A DNA stretch of 64,000 bases from Deuterostichococcus epilithicus. Lineage: Eukaryota > Chlorophyta > Trebouxiophyceae > Prasiolales > Stichococcaceae. The DNA is taken from contig JAVTLE010000021.1 of the NCBI GenBank assembly GCA_033439295.1, positions 124,009 through 188,008 on the forward strand, written 5' to 3'. Positions 43,091-54,706 of this stretch are shown in pieces (the stretch's first letter is position 1; every line of letters begins with the position of its first letter). The translations under genes and the position numbers were made by a program. The notes under the pieces are model-generated. The model made no database searches. It had not been told where the DNA came from and was given only the letters and a program-made list of their open reading frames with translations.

Positions 43091-46000
43091 ATGGCGCCGG
43101 AGCCTCACAACACGCAGCATCAGCAGCAACCGCGCGGCAGAGATGATGTAGTCGCGCAGGGCAGCGCCCCCTCTAACGGCGCTGCAGCGCAGCCCGATGG
43201 CGGTTTCACAAACCTGGGGCGGCCATCGATGAGCAGCAGCGAAGGACGAGGAGCGCATCCGACCGAGGCGGACGGAAACCCCAAGAGCTTCAGCGAAAGG
43301 GCGAAGGGGAAGGTGGAGCGCGCTAAAGAGCGGCTGGACTCCAGGGAGGAGGACACGCGCCAAAAGTTTCGGAAGGCGTTCGGGCTGAGGGTGAGTACAC
43401 CCACCTCTGTTGGAGGTTCGAGGCCGTCCAAGTATTGTGTGCAGGAAGGCTCTGACAAGTCAGCAGTGTCTCACTCCATCATGCCTGCACAGCCGCCCAG
43501 GGGCCGTGCACCACCAGATGATTGACAACCCGTGTGCGGGGTGGCGGCCCGGCTTTTGCCTGTGCCCTGACTGGGCCTGCCCTGACATCGACGGCCCTGA
43601 ATGGCATCTCTCTCGCTCCGAGCAGGAAGAGCGGCAGGAGGACCCCACCAAGTGGACGCACGGCACGCTATACCTGACCATCCACGAGGCGGAGCACCTG
43701 CCTGGCGACCCAACGCTGGTCTCGGTGCGCCGCCGCTCTCTATCTTGCATGCAGTATCTAGATCCTCATCGCGTAGGGTCCATCCGGCCTCTCTTTCGCG
43801 CTCTCGCTTCTGAGCAGCACAGCTCTCCTTCGTGTACAGGTTGACCCCTGCGGCGCCGCCCTCAATGCTGTCGCCTACTCTGCCGCCTGACGCCTGACGT
43901 GACCTTATGCTCGCCGCCCCCGCAGTGCTTCCCGCGCTTCTGCAACTACGGCCTGGTGGGCTGCCAGAAGGTGGTCACAGGCAAGGCGCGGCCGCCGCAG
44001 CCGTACGTGGCGCTGCGTGTTGGCAACCTGCGCCGAGGGTACACGTCCATTGGGGAGCGCAGCTTTGAGCCGAAATGGGAAGAGCGCTTCCGGGTGCCGG
44101 TTGCCATTTCGCCGCGTGACATCCAATTCCAGGTCAAGGTGAGCAGGCTCCACTTCCACCCATTGCATGTGCTGTAGAGCATTCAGCAGTGCGCATCGCA
44201 GCAAACTTGACCCGGCATGGCTCCGCGCCACCCGTGAGCACAGGCGGCGAGACATGCTTGCATCTGCGGTCAGGAAAGACTTCGAACGCACCTGTGACGA
44301 GTGAATGCGAGAGACAATATTGCCTGATGTTGGTGTCACATGATATTCCCGGCATGCTCCAGGACGGTGATGCCTTCGGCAGCCCGCACCTTGGCACCGC
44401 TACGCTGGATGCCGACACGCTGATGAACCACAAGCACTTCAGCGGCTGGCTGCCGCTCAAGGGGCGCTCTGGCCGGCAGCAGGGCTTCGGCAAGGGTCGC
44501 CTGCGCGTCACCATCGACTACGTTCCGATAGCTGAGGTGAGCGCCATGCCTGACGTCCTGGAGGGTACTCAAACATCCCTTTGGTTGTGAGCTTGGCTGT
44601 GACCCCTGACCAACCTCTCTGGCACAGGCTCAAGATGCCAGCTTTGTCATGCGTCTGCTGGTGGTTTCGCTTGTATGTGACGGACTGCATAGGAGTTCCC
44701 ATGGACTGCATCATGTCTGGCATGTGCGGGAAGTGGTGATCGGAGCAAACCATCTAGCGCGGCAAGCCTAGTGTGCCTTCTGCAGCTTTCTTGCTTGAGA
44801 CATCTTGCGTGAGCCTCATGCGAGGGTTCAATGACACAGCAGCTCGTCATGGCGGCCAGGGCGTGCCGCAGAGACGGACCATGACCGGTGGGGTTTTCCG
44901 CCATGAGCAACAATCTACAACACAAGAGGGCCTGATGGATCGTGGTGCGAATGCGATTCTGGCTCGGTGTGTAATGCAGAGCGTGGGGCAGAAGACGGAT
45001 TACAACCGGTGGGAGTGCCGCCATGCATACTTCCAGATGCGTGAGGGCGCACGCGTGTCCCTGTACTCAGACTCCCACCACGACCCGGGTGCGCCGCCCA
45101 CCAACTGTCGCTTCCCTGGCACAGCCTGCCGTGGTGCCCTGAGAAGCGATGGCGCCAGCTGCCCCATTGGCCAGGGCGTGGAGCGAGGCGGCTTGTTTGC
45201 AGCGCACGCCATCCTGCGGCGGGCTGCAACAGTGGCAGCAAGGACCGGCTTGGGAGCAGGCTACAGAGGCCAGGAGGCGGTGTCGCACAGCTGTCCCGCT
45301 GCCAGCGACGCCGCAGGAGCCGCCCCGGAATGCCGGAGTAATAGGACCAGACGCCCTGCTGACGCATGCCAATTTATACAACCGCAGGGGAGACGCCGAC
45401 CATCAAGCTGGGCAACGGGGAGCCGTATCGGGAGGGCGCGCTGTGGAAGGACATCTACCAGGCCATGCTCAATGCGAAGCACTTCATCTACGTCGCCGGT
45501 GAGCCATTGGTTTTTGTATGAATTCTGCCCCTCAGTGAAGTGGTGGCCGTGTCTGACAGTCCCTTCAGACAGCTTGGCGCTGCACAGTCTGTCAGCGCGA
45601 CTGGCCCTTTGATGTGTCTTGAGAGTCAGCCTTTCTGTGCTCGGCGAGCGACAAATTCTCAAGCTGGATGACAACAGCGCATGCAGGCCTCCGAAGCTGC
45701 ACATCAGCATGCGCCTGCCAATGCTCCACTCCAAACCCCAAATGCGCTCCGCAGGCTGGAGCGTGTGGGTGCACAACATCCTGGTGCGGGAGAAGGGCGC
45801 GGAAATGAAGGAGGACGAGCAGCACCTGGAGCTGGGCAGCCTGCTCAAGCGCAAGGTGGGTTGCGAGGTCTTACTTGTTGAGAGCAGCACCTGGAGCTGG
45901 GCAGCCTGCTCAAGCGCAAGGGTGGTTGCGAGGTCTTATTTGTTGAGAGCAGCACCTGGAGCTGGGCAGCCTGCTCAAGCGCAAGGGTGGTCGCCAGGGT

Positions 46001-49000
46001 TTCACTTGGTGAGGGAGCACAAGGGGTGGGTCAGCCTGGGCAAGGTGGGTTGTGAGGGTTTCACTTGATGAGGGAGCACAAGGGGGCGGTCCAGGGTGGG
46101 CACGGCAGCCGTGCCGGAGGTTTGTCGCCGGCTCCATGGCCGACAGCAGGACAGCGAACCTGCGCCTCTTGCCGCAGCCCAAGGGGCAAACAGTGCCTTT
46201 AGAAACAGCCCGCTGGGACCTGGGTGCGAGGCGCTGAGCAGAACCCCAGCCCCAAATGGTTACAGGGTGGCGGTTGCAGGGTGGAGCTTGAATTTTAACG
46301 TTTTCGACCCCAGGCGGAGGAGGGCGTCAAGGTGTGCGTGCTGATCTGGGACGACCGCACGTCTGTCAAGATGGCAGGCCTGTCGGCGGGCATGCTGCAC
46401 ACGCATGACGAGGAGACGCACAACTTCTTCCAGGGCACCGGCGTGTCTGTCGGCAAGTCGCTGCGGTGCGGGCTTGTTTCCACAGCCTCCTGCGTCTGCC
46501 TTTGAGCATCCTGTTCCTTGCACAACAATGTGGAGGGGACGCACGCTTCTTCCATGGCGCCAGCGTCTCGATTCAATATTTTTTTGTTTTGTAGACCGCA
46601 CCGCAGGGCACCGCGCACTAGCAGAGGCATCCTGCCATGGCAGCCTCTGGGCAGCATCCTCGGTGCACCCTTGCTGCATCATTACGCTTTTCAGATGACG
46701 TAGCTGCTGCCGGGGCCGGTTGCCTCCTTGGCGTCGCCTCACCTCCAGATTTCTGGCTGCCTGGGGCCAGTGGCGCGCTGCCGCTTCCCTGCTGAGCACA
46801 CGGAGCGGCATGTGTGGAGGCCTGGACCCCGTATTGTCAAGGCTCATCCTATTTCGCCTTGTGACATGGCAGGGGCAGCAGCCGGCAGAAGAATTTCCTG
46901 AAGGGCATCACGGCGGCCACCAACTTCACGCACCACCAGGTGGGGCGATCACAGGCTGTGCAATCTATTGGGGGGAGGGAAAAAGACGGGTAGTTCCACC
47001 CTGCGGCAAGCGGTGTGCATGACCGTGTGGATGCGAACGGCATTGCATGCCATGTCTATGGCATGGCATGGAACCAGCCAAGAGGCGTCGTGCCTGGCCA
47101 GACCATCTCGATGCACCTGGTTGCTTGGCCTGTCAACGGTGTCCTATATCTGACACCACTTAGCTGCGTGGCCGATGCAGTCAGGAGCGAACATCACTCA
47201 CCCAGAAGTTCTGATGCTGCACAGAAAGTGGTGTGTTTGGACGTGCCGGACGCGGATGCGCCGATGCCGAAAATCGACAATGATACGGCAACGCCGGCAA
47301 GCACAGAGGCGGGCCGCGCGGACGCCGCCGGCGGCTCGGCGCAGCCCTCTGGCCGCCAGACGGGCAGCCCCTCGGTGAGGGTCCTGGCACTGTCTGCGAG
47401 CGCCAGCACCATGGCGGTCGGCTCCGCCGCATGCCAGCAATTGCCTCACCTGCATCCAAACCGCTGACACACTGCTGACACACAAAGCTGCAGATTGTCG
47501 TCTGTCATTGCGGCCACGATGCAAGTGGGCAGCTGCGCTGCTGCTGCTGCGCCAATGTCCACCTCTCGGCGTGCTGACGATGTCCCTGTCCTGTATGCCT
47601 CCAGGCATCGGGCGTGCCGCGGCGGCTGGTCAGCTTCGTGGGCGGCATCGACCTGTGCGACGGCCGGTTCGACACGCACGACCACCCGCTGTTCCGCACG
47701 CTGCAGCTGGAGCACAAGAAGGACTTCTATCAGGACTGTCTCGCCGGCGTCGACGGCGAGGCCGGCGGTGCGCTGAGGGGCTAGGGTTTTACCTTGTTGC
47801 GCGCCGCTTTGTACTTGTCTTCTGGTGAAGGCCTGCTGCGCCATTCGGGGGATGACGCACTCGTCCACCGAGTCAGCCTGAGGGCTGGCCTGCACAGTTT
47901 TCACAGCAAGCAGTGTCGATGCTTGGAGTGGCATCCTGCAATGCAGGTTCCCTGTTGGGGTAGCAATCACCGCCTGAGCTTGCTGCTTGTTGGATCTCGT
48001 CTCCGCAGGCCCGCGGCTGCCGTGGCACGACCAGCATTGCCGGCTGGAGGGGCCGCCCGCCTTTGATGTGCTCACCAACTTCGTGCAGCGCTGGAAGCAC
48101 GAGGTGGGTACCAATGCTGCTGCCTGACCATTCTTCTGCTTCGGTGCTGCGCTGCTGTTTTAAAGCATTGCGCGCCTTCGACGCTCGCGCCATGCATGCA
48201 CGAGGATGTGGCGGCTGCGCCTTGATCCTGCTGGCTTCGAAGACCCTTGCTGGCCTCTCTAGCAGCAGCAACAGCAGCATCAAGACACAGTCGTCAGAGG
48301 CGGTGCTGATGGTGCGGCTGTGGAACTTAGAGTCCACACTCCACTGGTCACAGGGTGATCTGTTGCGCCGCCCCACAGCCTTTGCCGAGCGGTAGCACGG
48401 CCTTGCCCGACCTGTGCTCGTCGTCGAACACTCGCTCTAGGGTTTCCGAAAATGTGTGATCTCACACATTTCCAGCACACATCGGAGCCTCAGCTCGTGT
48501 CGTGATGCGCCCCGCAGTCGTCGTCGAGCAACGGCGCGGAGGGCCTGTTCGACCTGCGCACGGCGGAGGACCTGATCCTGCCGGCGGACCTGGACAACCC
48601 CAACGACCCAAAGGTCTTCGTGGTGGACCCCAAATCGCCCGAGGCCTGGCGCGTGCAGGTGGGTATTAGAACACAGGACTCGAGGGGTCAGGGTGTCCTC
48701 CTACTTCCAGCAGCCTCATCGTGCTCTCAGGCTGTTTGGTCCTTGCTGCATCTGCAACCCAATTCGCCCTTGCTGCATCTGCAACCCACGCCCAGTCACC
48801 GGTGCCACAGACTGGGCGGTTGCCCCGGCATCACTGTGCAGCGGCGGCAGTCGGTGGTGGTGCACGAGTGCGGCAGCAGAGCCGCCCACCCGCCTGCCAT
48901 TCCTGGCGAGACGCTGGCGCCGGCGGGCCCGGACAGGCAGCAACGCTCAGCAGCAGCACCTCTGCAGCGAATCGTCATGGGTGACCTGACGGGAGAGCCC

Positions 49001-52000
49001 CCCCCTGATGCATCTGCCGATGCGCCGCAGGTGTTCCGCTCCATCGACTCCCAGTGCTGCGTCGGCTTCCCGGAGGATAACAAGGCTGCCTACGACCTCG
49101 GCCTGCTGACAGGCGCGTCTCCGAAACCGCATCCGCTTCCCTTTTGCAGCATCGCCGTGGCTATCGGTCCATACGCCGCACACGCCATGGACCTTCAGCG
49201 CATCGCGACGCATGCTCAGCGATTCGCTACACACGAACCGTGTCTTCACTCTGTGGGTGATGCTGCTGTGCTTCCCACCCTGCATGCACTCGCCCTGCCA
49301 TTCCAGGCAGGCTCCAGGCGTTCTCACAGAAGGAGCGGCACGAAGTGTGCTGGCCGGCGGCGCAGCTGACCATAAACCCTGAACTCCCAGCCTCCTGCGC
49401 GCAGACCGGGGGCTGACGGTGGACAAGTCCATCCAGAACGCGTACATCCACGCGATCCGCAACGCCCGCAACTTCCTGTACATCGAGAACCAGTACTTCC
49501 TTGGCGGCTCGGGAGAGTGGGATAACAAGGTGCGCGCAGCGCCACACAGCAGTCTGCAGCTTCCAGGAAGAAAGTGCAAACGCATCCCTGTCAACCAGAG
49601 GACCGCTGGCTTCCAAAAAACCTTGCCTGTTTTCAAGGGTGACGAGCACCGCTGGTTGCCGGGGGCGAATGGCCGCCGGCAGCACCGCATGTGCCATGTC
49701 GAGGCAGCTCGAGCGCCGCCGCGCCACAGCAGACATCGAACAGGACGCAGCAGTCCAACCCAACACATGGCCAGCATGTCCTGTACGGCACAGCAGACAC
49801 ATAGAATGTCTGCTGTCAGGCATTTTCCTGCCCACCACCAGAATGCCTCGTAACTGACGGGGCCGCAAAACCCTACAGTACACGCAGGGCTTCATTGGCT
49901 GCGGCCCCTGTAGGCGGCCTGAGGCGTGTGCAGAGTTGGAGTGTGACGAAGGGGGGTAGGTTCCATACAGTCGCACTATGCAGCACGACATGAGCAGCCC
50001 ACTGCGGAGACACCCCCCGGCCGCCCGGTCGCCAGGCCCACCGCTCCCACAGGAGCCAGGACCCTCGCCTGCGCGCCAGAGCGCCCACAATCCAACCCCA
50101 GGCCTCTCACCCTGTCCCCCAAACATGCACGCAGGCGCACGCGGACATCTGCGACAACCTGGTCCCGGTGGAGATTGCGCTTCGGTGCGCGCGCGCCGTC
50201 ATGGCGGGCCACGCCTTTGCCGCCTACATCATCATCCCCATGTGGCCGGAGGGTGAGCCTGCTGGGACCTTTGCGGAGGGGCACCGCTTGCTGCCGCTGG
50301 CACCGCAGCCGGCAGCAGGCCTGCACCCCCGCATGCTGAGGTTGACTGCAGAGGACGGAAACAGCACCCTAGCATCCGCAGCGCAGGACTGCAACAGTAC
50401 AGCCGTGAGTCCGGGCCACTGCTGGTGTGTGCGAGCAGGCAATCCGCCCCACGCTACTGCATTCTGCTGTGGACCTCCTTGCAGCCCGCAGCCGGTGCAG
50501 CTCCCGCAGCCTGCAGCTGACGAAACCTGATGCACTCGTGCCTCCACACCTGCAGGCATCTCTGAGGCAGGTCTGGCGCATGGTGCCAGCCAGCCCGGTT
50601 TGGACCACGCAATAGCCTTGTTTGGGGCCAATCTCTCTGCGCTGATGTGCATCGTAATGTGCGTCCGCAGGCATCCCCGAGGCCGGCTCCGTGCAGGAGG
50701 TGCTGCTGTGGCAGACGGCGACCATCCGCATGATGTACCGCATCGTCGCCAAGGCCATCTCGCGCAAGGGCGCGTCCCAGCTGCCTCACCCCCAGACCCT
50801 GCCGCAGCCCCCCGCCATGCCTCGTCTTCCCAGAACGCCTGCCGTGTGAACAGCAGAGATGCTGCTCGCTCAGCCGCCTGCAGCGCTGCGGCCCACTTCT
50901 CGAGCTCGTCGGCCGCCCTCGAGCGGACGGTCATACCGTGCCTGGCTGCTGTTCACTCGGACGGCCGTCGCTCACGACCCTTGACGTCACGCTCTGGAGC
51001 TCTTGTCGCCACCCAGGCGTGGATGCGCACCCACGGGATTACCTGAACATCTTCTGCCTGGGGAACCGGGAGCCGGTAGACCCCAATGTGCCGCCGCCCA
51101 CCACCGAGCCCAAGGCCAACTCCCTGCAGGTGATTCTCTTGCAAGTCTACCTTTTCCATAAGCCACTGAGCAGCGGTGTGCCAGTGGACCGGGGCCTGCT
51201 GCAGTCTGCCATCAAGGCTGAGGCCGACTCGCTGCAGGGGGCGGTGTTTGCGTGTGTACTATAGAGTCTCTACTTCCGCATTGAGCTTGCAGCAGGCTCT
51301 AAGCCTGCCATCCGGCAGGTAACCGATAGGACCTCCCGCCCACTCGTCAAGGAGGAAATTGTATATGCAAACGATATTTGAGATGGCCTTGTCCGCCTGC
51401 CGCTCCTGTTCCTGCCGGTTGTTCAGTCCCTCTGCATCCTGCCTTGGCCGAACAGCCAAGTTTTCAGGCGAGGCTTCCTTCAGGTCGACCTCGCGTTGCC
51501 CTTTGTTTGACACCTTTGCCCGCCGCAACCCCGCAGGCCAAGATCCTGAAGACACGGCGCTTCATGATCTACTGCCATGCCAAGATGCTCGTTGTCGACG
51601 ACGAGGTGGGCCACTTGTCCGATGCCTGAGATGCTGGCCGGCGCTTGTTTGCAGCAGGCAGCGGCATAACAGCCATACCGTGTGACACTCGCAATCTGCA
51701 GCAGGCAGCACGCATCTCCAGCCGGACACATCCCTTGCTGCGCCGGACGAACCTTGCAGAGAGGTTCTCCGCCGCACTGCGTCTGCGGCCTGTACAGCAG
51801 GTCACTCGCAATCTTGTCGAAGTGTTGCGGCGCCTGCCGACAAGAGAGTGCGGCTGACGAAGATGAGCGGTTCCCTGCGGCGTGCAGTATGTGCTGGAGG
51901 GCAGCGCCAACATCAACCAGCGGTCACAGGACGGGGAGCGCGACACCGAGATTGCAATGGGCGCCTTCCAGCCCAACTTCCGGCCCCAGGGCCGTGGAGT

Positions 52001-53872
52001 GGTGCGAATATTGAACCCCTTTCATCTTTTTCTATTCCTGGCCCCCTGTTGCTTCTACGCCTGCTGCCGGACGCCTGTCTGGTCAGATGCCGCCTGCAGT
52101 CGAACAGGTACAGCCTGAAGCGCAGATGTGCATGCAAAGGCCTAGAGGCTGAAAGCTTTTGGGCAGGCCCCAGCGACTGGTACATGTTGGAAGGCTCGCT
52201 CTCTGGGCGACATGCTGAGCCATGGCACTGGTCCGGCTGGTGAGACGCAGCTTGACGAGCTGGCGTAGTTCAGCATGGCGTCTGCAATCGGTTGCCTCTG
52301 GCGGCGCACCCCTGTCACGCTGTTCCAGCCCTAAGACCTGGGCAGCCCGACCCAGCCCTGAGTCATGTCACTGGACTCGGGCCAACTCGACATCGCAAGT
52401 GTAAGGGCACCAAAATGCATGCGTATAGGCACCACATGACGTGCTTCCAGGAACAGCCGTTCTAAAGCGGAGCCTTATCAGCTCGAACACTGAGTCCAAT
52501 CCTCCCGCAATCCATCGTCGCAGGTGTATGGGCACCGCATGGCCTGCTTCGAGGAGCATATGCTGTTGCAGCGTGGAGATTGACAACACAGCTCAAACAC
52601 TGATTCCCTCTGTCCCTGAACCATGACTGCAGGTGTACGGGCACTGCATAACGTGCTTTGAGGAGCATCCGCTGCGGCGTGGAGTCTAACCATACAGCTC
52701 AAACACTGAGTCCTGTTCTTCATACCTTTTACTCTGATTGACTTCAAGTTTTCATCTGTATAACTTTGGTTATATCGCTGCAGGTGTACGGCCACCGCAT
52801 GGCGTGCTTCGAGGAGCACCTGGGCAAGGTGGAGGACATCTTTGAGTCGCCACAGGATGTGCGCTGCGTGCGCCGAGTGCGGGAGCTGGCCAAGGTGTGC
52901 ACCTGCACCATTCAGACCCTGCACCCTTCCACATGGAGCATGTCCCGTGCACTCTCATTGTCTGAAGCCTGCTGACATGCGGCAGCACTGCGGCAGGCCT
53001 GTCAGAGGCTCGATCAGTCTCGGTCACGCTGATCGAGCAATGTGCTCCATTGACAGACTCGGCGCTTTACACCAAGCATGCAGAAACATGGCGCTGCCGT
53101 CCGACTCTTTGACGGGCCACGCCCGAAGCTGCTGCCCTCAGCTAGCTTCTGGCCTAAGCATGCCGCACACCACGCAGCCAGTGCTCACAAAGTGATGCCA
53201 CCCTGCAGGACAACTGGGAGGCGTATGTGTCGGACAAGGTGCAGAACCTGCCGCACGGCCACCTGCTGCCCTACCCTCTCGAGGTGCGGCGGTCACCATA
53301 TTCCCTGTCTCTCGCAATTACTGGGGCTTGAAACCTAAATTTCGTACAGGCTCTTGGTCACGACTTCAGGCCCTCACCCATGACCCGAGTCTTGCTTCCT
53401 GTCTCTGCCGCTGCATTTCATAGAGACGCATTCCACCCGAGGCCACTGCTCAATGGGCGCCCAGCAAGGGTGCTAAGACATTGTGCCACGATTGCCGCAG
53501 GTGGCGCAGAATGGTGTAGTGCGTAACCTGCCGGGCTTCCGCCACTTCCCCGACACCAAGGCCGACGTCACCGGCAAGAAGATCCAGGTGCGGTCATTTT
53601 AAATTTCTGCTCGCTGCCGGCAGGATGGGGCGGACAACAGGGCCCAGCTCGTCAGCGCGCAAACAACACCTTTGCTGCAGCCCTTGCTGTTGTGTCCAGA
53701 TTTGGCTCTGATGTCGCAGCCAAGGAGCCACCAAGTTTCATGCTCTGCAACCACTGCCCCATGAACACTTTCTGCATCGTGCAGCTTTTCCACCGCTCCC
53801 CATATGGAAACGCAGGTGCCGGCGGTGTTGCGGCAGTGCCTCGGTCGCACCGAGTACGTCGTCACAACCTGA
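43091..53872 (+). CDS. PLD: Phospholipase D, C2-domain (plant alpha/beta-like) type
   Basis: Hydrolyses phosphatidylcholine and related lipids to phosphatidic acid at membranes. Exon 1 (43091-43390) encodes a 100-residue hydrophilic N-terminal extension ([20 protein letters not shown] ... [20 protein letters not shown]). A C2 domain follows ([48 protein letters not shown]). Catalytic half 1 has [34 protein letters not shown], and HKD motif 1 split by an intron: HHQ near 46937, KVVCLD from 47225. Then [39 protein letters not shown] and [18 protein letters not shown] motif 2 is [12 protein letters not shown] (about 51570-51605), then [20 protein letters not shown] with EIAMGAFQP. The final exons give [40 protein letters not shown] and a last exon 53816-53872 ending VVTT-stop. 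Both HKD motifs are intact, so the enzyme should be active. Two introns carry tandem copies of neighbouring exon junctions. Confidence 0.94.
45817..46090 (+). repeat. Tandem duplication of a PLD exon end and donor
   Basis: A 65-bp unit made of the last about 42 bases of the exon (encoding [12 protein letters not shown]), the donor and about 25 intron bases occurs at 45817, 45882 and 45947 with very few differences. Two shorter, diverged units (about 60 bp, sharing GAGGGAGCACAAGGGG and GTTTCACTTG) follow to about 46090. Because 65 is not a multiple of three, use of a downstream donor would usually shift the frame. Confidence 0.9.
47781..47790 (+). repeat. Telomere-like motif in a PLD intron
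   Basis: CTAGGGTTTT after the exon ending near GEAGG. A similar CTAGGGTTT is at 48437-48445. Confidence 0.45.
52395..52830 (+). repeat. Pseudo-exon copies of a PLD 3' splice site and exon start
   Basis: The real exon begins at 52785 ([20 protein letters not shown]). The preceding intron contains copies of the same acceptor plus exon start: full-looking ones at 52524 ([12 protein letters not shown], then diverged) and 52633 ([12 protein letters not shown]), and decayed ones at about 52396 and 52419. The intron bases ahead of each copy also match (CAGCTC.AACACTGA.TCC at about 52478, 52592, 52697), so the duplicated unit spans intron and exon. Spacings between the acceptors are 109 and 152 bp. 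Confidence 0.9.
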
Positions 53873-54706
53873 GGCTGTGCCTGAGGCTGTGCCTCAAGAT
53901 GCTCCTCAAGTGCACTCGGGAGCCGCTATAAGAGAGGGTGGCAGAAAGTGTCGAAGTCGCCGACAGCGGAGCATGCGCAGCAGAACGGGCGCAGGGGCTG
54001 GGGCATGGACCCCTGAAGTGGTGTGGCGCAGCTGGCCGCCGGGCATCAGGAATCAAAGTTGGGCCTGCGCCGTGACGTACCCAACCTCACAGGCAGCGCG
54101 GGTGGGAGGGCAGCAGACGAAGATCGACTTTCGCCTATCAGATATGGTGTCGGGCAGTCAGGACAGGCAGGTAGTAGGGGGCAGCACATCAGGCAGCATG
54201 TGGTTTGGCCTGCCATCAACAACTCTTTCCAAGGGAAAATTGTGCATCGCTGATGGCTCGGCGCTGTGCCTATGCTGGCTTCGCAACTCGTTCTCGTGAT
54301 CTAGAGTGTGTTCAAATTTGCTGTGTCTCGCCTTCAGATGAACCCATCGGCAGTTGACAATGATGATCAGTCTTGAAATTTATGTGCAGCACCACGACTT
54401 GCGCGCAGCAAAATGCCATACCAACTTCGAAGGGAAACAGTTTGTACCTAGGTGTTCTACCTGATGCATTGGTGCGTTCAGTTCCCTGTTGCAGATAGCG
54501 AGGCGTTCCTTCATTTGCTGGGTCACGGATCTGCCAGGCAGCCTTTCTTGCTGGCCCCCTCCCTAGGGCCAGCCAGGGCCAGCCCTGGGCGTCATTGCAG
54601 CTGTTGATGTGGCGTCCTGCGCTCTGGAGGGTAAGGCTTGTATATGCTGCAGTCTTGACCCCTCGGCGAAACGCCTGAACAGTCCTGCTCGTCGGCAGCC
54701 CTCCGA
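53873..54706. other. Convergent 3' region PLD / vWA protein A
   Basis: 834 bp between convergent stop codons. No coding signal, no TGTAA noticed for either gene. Confidence 0.4.

Noticed and set aside
48620-49369. 249-codon plus-strand open frame
   Set aside because: Begins inside a PLD exon and reads on through introns; it includes true exon segments such as [17 protein letters not shown] but is not a separate gene.
49227-50126. 299-codon minus-strand open frame
   Set aside because: Antisense shadow of PLD exons and introns without a recognisable domain.
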